Assembly (NCBI RefSeq): GCF_954871325.1
Contig: NC_088777.1
Span: forward strand, 17,027,366 to 17,091,365
Source of the DNA: Gordionus sp. m RMFG-2023
Taxonomy: Eukaryota > Nematomorpha > Gordioida > Chordodea > Parachordodidae
Reading direction: 5' to 3'
DNA length: 64,000 nucleotides
Positions 1-25,500 of the stretch are shown here, one piece after another; the first letter of the stretch is position 1, and every line of letters starts with the position of its first letter. A program made the position numbers and the translations under genes. A model generated the notes under the pieces. It did no database searches and was not told the DNA's origin. It saw nothing but the letters and a program-made list of their open reading frames with translations.

Positions 1-1653
1 CTGAGATCTCTTGATAAAAATATCAGTGGACTATGAGCCTAATCCAATATTTTCTTTAATAGATTTATTCTACTTCCCCTTTTTATTTTTTATTAACAAT
101 GTTTGATGTTTTCACTTAAAATTATAATTGCAAACATTTAATTAGTTATACCATTAAATGTTTTAAAATGTTGCAAGTTGAGGTAATGCTAACTGAAATT
201 TTCGTATTTTTTGGTAGACATAGCAAACATATCAGATTTGTTTTCTTTATTTTGAGATATTATTTTAAAATATGCTCTATAAATTGGCCGTGGAAAAACA
301 ATGTCTGGACTTGTTGATGCTTTATTGATTATTACTTCTTTCCCTCTTCATATTATTAATATTAATCTAAAATAAATTTTTAAAATTAGTATGATAAAAT
401 AAAATTAACCAGTTCCATTGAAAATAAAGATGGCAGATTCCTTGAGATGGGTTGTAATCAGGGACCCGGAAAGAACTAGAATGAACCGCTAAACAGTTAT
501 AAATCTTTATAAATATCTGAACCATAACTAAACAGATATAATAATTTTTTGAAGGAGTAAAAAGGACCTTTATAAAAGAAGTTACCGATTTAAACCGGGT
601 TAAACCGGTTTCAGCCAAAATAAAATAAATAATTTTACATTCTTTTCCTTGTGGTGTATTACATATTTTACCATACCTACTTCAAATATTTGTTTAATAT
701 CCATAAGTATGTAATAATTTTTCACTATGACTTATATTGATTCACAATCTTTTAACTGCTTCATATAGTATTGGAGCATTCCTATTTTATATATTTTAGT
801 ATGTAAAATATCTAAATAACCAATTTTGATTTAGTTGTATTTAATTAATCTAAAAAAATCATCAGTTTTTATATTGGGAATCAAAAAAATTTGAATTTCC
901 AAAATTTTATAAACTTGCTCTTATAGTACTTGCGATTCCCGCAACGTAATTTCTGTTAAAAGGGCCTTTTTGGGGCTAATATTTGTGTTATCGTCACAAC
1001 AAACATATACGAATCAACTTATATTAAAAAATATATAACTTATACATTCAATAGAAATGAGTGATTCTTATATATTATTCATAGATATTTATAATAAAAA
1101 TAATTTATTTCATCTGTTTTAAAAATATATAATATTAACTTAAGTGATGACATTAATTTTAATAAATGATATTCATAATTAAAATCATTATATTATGGTG
1201 TTGCTTCAATAAAAAAAAATTCCTAACCATAATGAACCTTTATAAACCTCTACAATTAGCTGAACCGAACCGAAACTTTATAAATTTTTTCTTAAAAACC
1301 TTAACCGAACCGTAACCATTATAATTTATTAAATAATGAACCGTAACCACCTGATTGTTATATCAAAATTTGACTGGTTTATTGATAAGCTCGGACATAT
1401 AATATTTAATGAATATTTATATATATATTTTTTTTTATACAAGTTTTAATATTTTATATATATATAAATTTTTTATTATACTAGTCACAATATTTTTCAA
1501 TACATATATTTAAATTATATGCTCATTTAAAATAAAATAAATGTAAGTATTTAAAAACAGATACAGATACCTCTAAAATAATATCTAGATACCGATACTT
1601 TAAAAAATTTATCTAGATACAGATACCACATTTTATCTAGTACAACAGCTCTC
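1..1653 (-). mobile_element. hAT transposon, 5' part, cut by the window edge
   Basis: This stretch is a diverged copy of the terminal part of the hAT element at 46696-49673, in the same orientation. The blocks at 60-120, 200-300 and 1353-1440 align with 48930-48980, 49075-49180 and 49270-49370. The block around 230-300 covers the transposase BED-finger region on the minus strand. The last 100 bases carry the family's subterminal word GATACAGATAC, and the copy ends near 1653 with CAACAGCTCTC, matching CAACTCTG in the intact copy. The copy is interrupted by a separate insertion at about 424-1352. It lies inside the POLR2B intron after the exon ending at 1746. It is old and non-functional. Confidence 0.75.
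424..1352. mobile_element. Insertion nested inside the left-edge hAT copy
   Basis: About 930 bases here have no counterpart in the related hAT copy at 49250-49270, where the two flanks are contiguous. The insert carries repeated words of the type GAACCATAACT and CCGAACCGTAACC near both ends (around 480-530 and 1210-1350), which looks like the subterminal repeats of a different hAT-like non-autonomous element. No coding capacity was recognised and the exact ends are uncertain. Similar words recur at about 8190-8250 and 55044-55215. Confidence 0.5.
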
Positions 1654-1745
1654 CATATTTGTAATAATGTAGTATAAATTATGAAAAGATGCTTTCAATA
1701 AGGAAAGAGAAAATGGTGAATAGAAATGCTTATAAAGTATCTTAC

Positions 1746-16029
<14,284 letters not shown>

Positions 16030-16352
16030 CTTTTCTTTTTATAAGTAGTCAAATCAATATAACATTCATGCTAAACCTAGTGACATGTCATGTGATAACT
16101 GTCAAGTTATTGTCATTTAAGAGTTAGTGCCTTATCTAGCCATAAAGATTAGTGCAAATACAATATCCTTATTAAATTATATATTTTTGAAGAAAAATTT
16201 TAGAATATATTATATTTAAGATAATAAATACGTCAAATTATATCATATAATTATAATTGAAGGTGACATTAATATGACGATTTCCATGAGAGGTGACGGA
16301 TAGTTATTATTATTTTTAGGATATTCTCACTATTCATAATTCCTGGATACCT
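16030..16352. promoter_or_regulatory. Divergent promoter region of POLR2B and the microprotein/ARMC8 unit
   Basis: These bases separate the POLR2B start codon (16029, minus) from the microprotein start codon (16353, plus), so the two head-to-head promoters must be here or in unseen 5' exons. The block at 16080-16097 contains overlapping ACATGT and CATGTG cores (GACATGTCATGTGAT), an E-box-like motif. Two TGACG/TGACA words lie at 16262-16305. No convincing TATA box can be told apart from the general AT richness. Transcription start sites are unknown. Confidence 0.55.
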
Positions 16353-16520
16353 ATGTTAAATTCGAGATCTTGGTGGAATCAGCAAAATAATCTAACTAAA
16401 TCAGCTTATTCTTGGCTATTTATTACAATCCTTGGAATTGGAACATTTATCTTAGCAAAAAACGATTTGAATAAAAGAAAGAGAAAGCATTTACTAAAAA
16501 AGATTAAAGCTGAAGATTAA
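16353..16520 (+). CDS. Predicted 55-aa single-span membrane microprotein upstream of ARMC8
   Basis: A complete ATG-to-TAA frame of 55 codons. The product begins MLNSRSWWNQQNN, has one hydrophobic segment at residues about 18-35 (SAYSWLFITILGIGTFILA) and then a strongly basic tail (residues 36-52, NDLNKRKRKHLLKKIK). This is the layout of a tail-exposed single-pass microprotein, like small mitochondrial outer-membrane or assembly-factor proteins such as PIGBOS1; the likeness is in topology only. The codons are not the AT-chance type: two adjacent Trp and a clean alternation of a hydrophobic and a basic block. The stop lies 16 bases before the ARMC8 ATG, in a different frame, so one mRNA could carry both. 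It was found by reading the 5' leader. Function unknown; it could also act purely as a translation-regulating upstream ORF. Confidence 0.55.
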   Translation: MLNSRSWWNQQNNLTKSAYSWLFITILGIGTFILAKNDLNKRKRKHLLKKIKAED

Positions 16521-16536
16521 CCATAATTTTCAAAAT

Positions 16537-19500
16537 ATGGAAGAAATGCAGATTGATAAACCAACAGAAGTAGAAAAGGTTTTGTCCCACCAAAGTTATA
16601 TAAAAAATTTGATAAATAAAATTGATGATAATGATGTTTCACTAGCTTTAGAAGCTACCTGTTTAATTAAAAATAAAATAATTGGAAGTGATAGAAAAAA
16701 ATCAGTTATATTGTATCTAAATATATTTCCTCATCTAATTAAAGTTTTAACGCAAAACGATAAAAATAGCAGGCCAGATTTTGAGAGATTAAAACTAGAA
16801 ATTTTATATATTATGACTAGCATTGTAAAGATATCAAAAAATTCACCAAATTCAAATTTATCGCTCTTATTTACAGAGGAAATTCAAGGATTCATATATC
16901 AAGGTTATTTAGTATTTTTTTTCTATATAATTTGTTTAGATCTATTAAGTTCAAATTATAAAATAATGGAGGGATCTTTATTTTGTCTGCACGCATTATC
17001 TATTAAAGGATTACTCAATTATAAGAAATTATTCCAAGTATAATATTGTTAAAAAATGAATCTTTTTTATTTAAGTATTTGTTAACTAGGTGAAGTTTTA
17101 TATGAACCTAACCTTTAGTTTCAATAACACTTTATTATTTTGATCTGGTTTTTTTAGTCAGTTAATAATTTTATATAAACAATATTCATCAAAATTTGGT
17201 ATATGTTTGATAAGTAGATTTTGAGATACCACATTGATAAAATAATTTATGCTTTATTTTATAAAAATATATTTAATGACTTATTTAGTGTTAAAAGCTA
17301 TTTTTATTTTTGACGTATTGTATAATAACTTACATTATTGTACTGAATAAATTTTAAAATAAGAATTATGATATATAACACATTTAATTTGAAGTTTTCA
17401 AACCCACGCAAAAGCCCTTTTGGATTTTTTTAAACCTAATTAATGAAGGGCTAGTCTTGATTTTTAGCCATTTATTTTTAGGTGCTATATTTAGCAGATT
17501 TTTTTCCTTTATATTAACCTAGGAAAATAATTATCTAAAAAATTTTGAATATTTTCTTATATATATATAAATAGTAAAATTATTATAAAAATGTCCCAAA
17601 GATAAAAATATATTAATTGAAATATTCTATTCCATATTATAAAATACAATCTGACATTTTTTTTAATTAAATTTATTAAATATTTTTATTTAATTAGTTT
17701 TGACAAAGTTGAATAATTTTAAGCATTAATTCTCCAATATTCAAGTGGATCCACATGAGATATAATATCAATATCAATGTTATTTGAGTTATCTAAATAA
17801 AAAACACAAATATAAAATTAGCATTTTTAATAGATATCATACCCCCACAATCTTTTGTTGACCCAAACTAATGGGTCAATCATAACCCAATCAAGCAATA
17901 CTTGATTAAATAGGGAAAATATGTTATTATACTTTCTAGATATAAAGATTCTTTTTAATATTCCTTGGTTTCTATCAAGTATGTCAGGTCATCATTTACA
18001 TTACTATCGATTTCAATTATTTTATTTGTTACTAGTTTCTCTTTGAATATTAATTTATAAGCATCCTTAAATTAAATTTACATTTTTTAATGTTATGTGG
18101 AACATTTTTCTCATTTCATTACTTAAGTTAACAATAAAATCTAAATTTATTTTAACCTTTTAATACTCCGGTGAAAAAAATCAAGTTAATACTTGGGTGG
18201 GGTTTAATAGACCCCAATTTCAAATGCATATATCTCCAGTTATATTCATTATTTAGATTTAATATTTGGATATAAGATAGAACTAACCTTAAACCTGATA
18301 AAATAATTATTTATTTTTATTTCTTAAGTTTAAATTAAAAATGATGAGGAGTAATATAATTTGTCCCAAAATTTTCTAAAAAAAGCTAACCTTTTTTAAA
18401 TTTAAAATATTAAATGAAAAAATTAACTTATATATCATATAATCATGATATTTCATAACATGGATCTTTATTCTTCAATATAAAAAAAAATTACACTGAT
18501 TCATTCAAACATAAAAAAATATAGAACATTGAGACATTATTTTCTTAATTCTAAATGTGGAGTAATAAATTCCATAGCTAATTTTTTTATGAAATTACTT
18601 CTACTAATTGATATTTTTGTATTTGCTGTGTATATAATATGAGAATTAATTGTTGTTATATTTAGAAATGTATAAAAAATTGTTAAAGGCCAGCAATAAG
18701 ATTTTCTTGATATTGAAAAATTTTCAATCATTTGGTCAACCATATCGACCCCCCCCCCCTAGTCATATTATAAAATGATATGATTTCAGGTTTGAAAAGG
18801 TTATTATCATCAACATTTTTTTAATGATGCAATGTTGAAAGCATTATCACATTTTTCCTTTTTTGAGGGATATATGATAATATCTTTGTGAAATCCAAAT
18901 ATACTATTATAAATTTCCCTTCCCTTTGTCATTATAAAATCATTAGGAATTTGTGGTTTATTTTTCCTTAATGTGCCCACTATTGTTAATTTGTGTGTAT
19001 GCAATAAACTTAATGCAGTATCATAACTTGTAAACCAATTATCCATGGTTACATTGCGACTTGAACCAGATATTGGAAGAATTAATCTATTAACCACATC
19101 TGCTGGTTTATTACTTATTTTATAAGGCCCCTCTGGTTGATTTCCAGTATATATTTCTAAATTAAGTGTATAGTAAGTTTTGGCATCCACCAAGGAATAT
19201 AATTTTATGCCATATTTTGATGGCTTATTGGGCCAGCATTACATCTAGGGTTGCATATTCTGATATTGTAAAAGATTTGTTGCAGTTATCAACAAAATTT
19301 TGAAAAATATTTCTAATGTGAGTTGCTTTGTCAATCATTTTTCTCTCTTCTCTTGTTATTATGTCATTAAATCTCATTGTGTAAATTAGAAATCTGAATC
19401 TTTTGAGGGTCATTGTTGCTCTAAATATATCTATTCCAAACCCATCAGATTTCCATAAATCGGACATATTTTGATGGTTAGATTTAAAAATTCCAGCTAA

Positions 19501-22500
19501 ATAGAGAATTCCCAATAAAGCCTTGAATTCTATTACATCAACTTCTTTGGTGGAACTTTCATATTGGTCTTTATAGTTTTTACTAATACTTTTTATTATT
19601 TCATTAGTATGATAAATAATTTCTTCTATCATTTTTGGGGTTATAAATAAATCAAAATATTTTTCTGGAGTATCAGCTTTTTCTCCATATTTTTTGACTC
19701 CTGGAAATGAATAATTAAATTTTGTTGTCTTGTTCTTATTCTTTTATTTAGAATATCCTTTTTCCATTTAGTAAACTTATCTTTAGCTAATTTAGAGAAA
19801 TATACTATGGTAAATTATTACATATTTACCTAAATAATATTGTCTATTGTCTGCTTCAAACATATCATCTTTTTCTTCATCTAATTCAGATTGTGTGTCA
19901 TGATCACTCAAATACATAAAATCTTCATCATCACTAATCACTTAAAATAAAATATTACATCTAAATTTTTATTTATACTTTCAGAATCTGCAAAAATCAT
20001 TGTAATATTTTAAAATAATTTGAAAAATGAGTCAATCAGCTGTTGAAAAAATAAAAAAATAACTCCACCAGGTAAAATGTTTATGTTTTCTTTTTCATAT
20101 ATGTCATTCAAAATAAAAGATATTTAAATTTTGTTTAGATAAATTTTATATTTTAGTAGTATATATTTATAATTATAAAAATTAAAAAAAAAATTTCTTA
20201 AAAAGTTAAGAATTTACTCTGGTGGGGTCTCACACACCCCAATCTGTTACAAAATGCTTATATCTTAAAAACTACTCAACCAAAATGTATGAAATTTGGA
20301 ATATAGATTCTAAGATATATTTGATGAAGCTACTGAAAAATCCAGATAATAGTATTTAACTGTTTTTATGCAATATCATTTCTAGCATGCCTGGGGTTTC
20401 ATATACCTAGATCTGTGCGCCGCCACCGGAGTATTGATGGGTAAATAAAACAATTTTTTTTAAATATGGTGTCTGAATTATGGAAATATTTTACAAAAGA
20501 CAAAAAAAATCTGCCGACATGGGGAGGAATAATGAAAAATTCATTTAATACTACCAATATCCGTAAACATTGTAAAGCGATTCCATCAAACAGGCATTCG
20601 AAGAGCTAATACAAAAAGAACTAGTAATATTAGAAAAAACAGACCATTAATTTACAATTCATTTTAAAATATATGAGCATCATGAATAGTCTAGCCAACA
20701 AAAGCAACTATTCGTTAATAAAACTAAATAAATGCAAAAATTTAGCTGATCCTAGGTCCATAATTATTTCTGAATTTATAGGGGTCATGATAGCCTGTCG
20801 CCCACCACTAAATTATACTATCTCAGAGGATGTCGACTTCAACAGGCTTGCTACATCATCTATGTCCAAATTATAAAATTTCCAATAGAAAGTATTTGTT
20901 CTGGCCAGGAGCTACAGGATAGTATATGAACAATTACTGGTAAAATTAGTAAAGATTATATTATAATATGTATAAGATTAAACTTATTTATTACCTTTAC
21001 CCTAGATCATGGATCTAGAAATTCAGGTGGCGATTCTCATATATTAGGGATTATGATCAAACCAAAGCATCAAGCTTTGGAAACATTTTAATAGTATTAC
21101 ACGATGGTAAATCAGTTAAAATGGCATACAAGCAATGCAAGATTTTGCTGCTAATTCCCACTCATTAATAATGGGAGATTTCCCAAATTAGGATTAGCGC
21201 ATAATGCATTACAGCTATACGCGCCCAATATAGTTTTGTTCTATCAATCGTTTGAGCATTTCAATAGATAGAATCCCAACTGGTCGGCACGTACCTTTAT
21301 TAATTTGTTGCACTAGGCATTAGACTTAATCGACATTTGAGATTTCTTATTAGACATAATTTGTCGAAATTAGAAGAATAGTTTAAAGTGGTCTAAACTA
21401 TTCTTCTAACCCGGGCAAGCATGTCTAATAATAGATCTCAAATGTGATAAAATTTAATGCCTAGTGTAACCAATTGCAAACTAGGATGTGCAAAACAGTT
21501 GAAATTCTGTCTATTGAAATGTTCCCACTTTTCATGGCACAAAGCTATATTGGGTGGCATTATCTGCTAATGTTTATGTGCTAATTTTATTTTTGGAAAC
21601 CAATTATTATATCATTGAAAATTTGCAGCAATATCTTGCAAAACTTGCTGTATGCGATTTTAAATGTTTTAACCATCGTGTAAAACTATTAATTTGTTTC
21701 CAAAGTTTGATGCTTTGGCATGATCATAATCCCTGAGATATGAGAATTCACCACCTGAATTTCTAGATCCATATCATCTAGGGTAAAGTGAAACAATCAG
21801 AATCATTTACTAAAATTATCTTTACTAATTATTTTAGTAGAGTTGGTTTCATATTATATCCATTATAGCTCCTGGCAAAAAATACTTTACTAGAATTGAA
21901 TGAACTATTTTATAAATTTGGACCAGAATAGATGATTTGTAAAAGCACTTTTAGCAAGTCGACAGTCCTATAAGATGAGATAATATAGTGGTGGTCACTA
22001 GGCTATCATGTCCCCTATAAATTTAGAAATAATTATGGATTTAGGATCATGATTGTTTCCAAATTATTAGTATTTATTTATAGAATAGCATGATAATTCG
22101 TTTGTGCTGGACATTTCATGATGCATCTATATTTTAAAATGAATTGTAATTTAATGGTCTGTTTTTTCTAATATTACTAGTTCTTTTTGTATTATCTCTT
22201 CGAATGCCTTTTGATGGAATCGCTTTACAATGTTTATGGATATTTATAGTATTAAATGAATTTTTCATTATTCCTCCCCGTTTCGGCAGATTTTTTTTGT
22301 CTTTTGTAAAATATTTCCATAATTCAGACACCATATTTAAAAAAAATTCTTTTATTTACCCATCAATACTCTGGTGGGGTATATGAAACCCCAGGCATGC
22401 TAGAAATGATATTGCATAAAAACAGTTAAATATTATTATCTGGATTTTTCAGTAGCTTCATCAAATATATCTTAGAATCTATATTCCAAATTTCATACAT

Positions 22501-25500
22501 TTTGGTTGAGTAGTTTTTAAGATATAAGCATTTTGTAACAGATTGGGGTGTGTGAGACCCAACCAGAGTAAATTCGTAACTTTTTAAGAAATTTTTTTTT
22601 TAATTTTTATAATTATAAATATATACTACTAAAATATAAAACCTATCTAAACAAAATTTAAATATCTTTTATTTTGAATGACATATATGAAAAAGAAAAC
22701 ATAAACATTTTTCCTGGTGGAGTTATTTTTTTATTTTTTCAACAGCTGATTGACTCATTTTTCAAATTATTTAAAAATATTACAATGATTTTTGCAGATT
22801 CTGAAAGTATAAATAAAAATTTAGATGTAATATTTTATTTTAAGTGTTATGATAATGTGATTAGTGATGATGAAGATTTTATGTATTTGAGTGATCATGA
22901 CACACAATCTGAATTAGATGAAGAAGAAGATGATATGTTTGAAGCAGACAATAGACAATATTATTTAGGTAAATATATAATAATTTACCATAGTATATTT
23001 CTCTAAATTAGCTAAAGATAAATTTAATAAATAGAAAAAGAATATTCTAAATCAAAGAATAAGAACAAGACAACAAAATTTAATTATTCATTTCCAGGAG
23101 TCAAAAAATATGGAGAAAAAGCTGATACTCCAGAAAAATATTTTGATTTATTTATAACCCCAAAAATGATAGAAGAAATTATTTATCATACTAATGAAAT
23201 AATAAAAAGTATTAGTAAAAACTATAAAGACCAATATGAAAGTTCCACCAAAGAAGTTGATGTAATAGAATTCAAGGCATTATTGGGAATTCTCTATTTA
23301 GCTGAAATTTTTAAATCTAACCATCAAAATATGTCCGATTTATGGAAATCTGATGGGTTTGGAATAGATATATTTAGAGCAACAATGACCCTCAAAAGAT
23401 TCAGATTTCTAATTTACACAATGAGATTTGATGACATAATAACAAGAGAAAAGTGAAAAATGATTTACAAAGCAACTCATATTAGAAATATTTTTCAAAA
23501 TTTTGTTGATAACTGCAACAAATCTTATACAATATCAGAATATGCAACCCTAGATGAAATGCTTCCAGCATTTCATGGTAAATGCCCATTTAGGCAATAC
23601 ATGCCCAATAAGCCATCAAAATATGGCATAAAATTATATTCCTTGGTGGATGCCAAAACTTACTATACACTTAAATTAGAAATATATACTGGAAATCAAC
23701 CAGAGGGGCCTTATAAAATAAGTAATAAACCAGCAGATGTGGTTAATAGATTAATTCTTCCAATATCTGGTTCAAGTCACAATGTAACCATGGATAATTG
23801 GTTTACAAGTTATGATACTGCATTAAGTTTATTGCATACACACAAATTAACAATAGTGGGCACATTAAGGAAAAATAAACCACAAATTCCTAATGATTTT
23901 ATATAATGACAAAGGGAAGGGAAATTTATAATAGTATATTTGGATTTCACAAAGATATTATCATATATCCCTCAAAAAAGGAAAAATGTGATAATGCTTT
24001 CAACATTGCATCATTAAAAAAATGTTGATGATAATAACCTTTTCAAACCTGAAATCATATCATTTTATAATATGACTAGGGGGGGGGGGGTCGATATGGT
24101 TGACCAAATGATTGAAAATTTTTCAATATCAAGAAAATCTTATTGCTGGCCTTTAACAATTTTTTATACATTTCTAAATATAACAACAATTAATTCTCAT
24201 ATTATATACACAGCAAATACAAAAATATCAATTAGTATTAAGAAAAGAATGTCTTAGATTGTCACGACCCATGAAAGATTCTATTTACAATATATTAGGC
24301 AAGGAACCAAATAAAAATATTAAGCCTTCAATAGGAAGGTGTAGTGTTTGTCCTAGAAAAAGGGATAAAAAAACAAAATATTTTTGTCAAATATGTAAAA
24401 TAAATTTATGTTTAGAACACATGAATGCTTTATGTAATAAATGTTTTACATGTCAAAATTAACATATTTCAATGTTCTATATTTTTTTTATGTTCGAATG
24501 AATCAGTGTAATTTTTTTTTATATTGAAGAATAAAGATCCATGTTATGAAATATCATGATTATATGATATATAAGTTAATTTTTTCATTTAATATTTTAA
24601 ATTTAAAAAAGGTTAGCTTTTTTTAGGAAATTTTGGGACAAATTATATTACTCCTCATCATTTTTAATTTAAACTTAAGAAATAAAAATAAATAATTATT
24701 TTATCAGGTTTAAGGTTAGTTCTATCTTATATCCAAATATTAAATCTAAATAATGAATATAACTGGAGATATATGCATTTGAAATTGGGGTCTATTAAAC
24801 CCCACCCGAGTATTAACTTGATTTCTTTCACCGGAGTATTGAAGGGTTTATTTATAGTATAAATAATAAATTTAGCGTTATTATTTAAAAAGATTTAAAA
24901 TAAATAAAACTTTGGATGTTCGTTTTTATTTTTATAAAAAAAACTTTTAAAATACTATAATTCTATATAAAAACTTAATAAAATTTATTGGTTTTATGCA
25001 TTTGCATTGTTTAAAAAAATTATTTAGAAATTATAATAATGTAAAATAAATATAAATAAAATAACAAAAAAAAAGAAAAGTAAAAAAATCGGATCGGTTT
25101 TTAGAGGTATCTGCCCGATCCGATATTTTTGGAAAACGCGAAATATAGGTGCCCATCCGATATTTAATATCGGTACTGTCCTGCTATATATGAATAATAT
25201 AATTGCGTTTAATCTTATGGTTCAGAATATTTGAATAAAATTATTATTTTTATTTGTTAAAAATTAAAATGCTGTATCTTTGTAAAAAATAACAAATTTA
25301 GTCATTCAATTTCAACATTTTATGTCAATATATTTTATTTGTTAAACAAGGTTAATGTAATGTCCAAGCTTCATCAAATTTTAACAACTCTTTCTACCTT
25401 TAAGAGCCTTGAATATATAACTTATATAATGGCCAAATTACCTACCTTGATCTTAAAGCAACATCAAGATGTTATCATTAACCATCATCTACTAGACTTT

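Larger units (their letters stand above)
18156..24846. repeat. 6.7 kb palindrome (inverted piggyBac plus hAT-like arms)
   Basis: The left arm (18156-21385) is the reverse complement of the right arm (21394-24846), separated by only 8 bases (AAGTGGTC). At the centre TTAGAAGAATAGTTTA faces TAAACTATTCTTCTAA. Each arm consists of a piggyBac copy outside and a hAT-like fragment inside. The arms are highly similar but differ by substitutions and by indels unique to one side, for example a loss of about 40 bases in the left transposase and about 190 bases of the C-terminal domain. They have therefore aged separately and are not a simple read artefact. The whole structure sits in ARMC8 intron 2 and would be transcribed as a long hairpin. 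Confidence 0.9.

Noticed and set aside
18156-24846. The palindrome as a sequencing artefact (missed-adapter read)
   Set aside because: Such artefacts give identical arms; these arms have different deletions and substitutions, so they are real separate copies unless long reads show otherwise.
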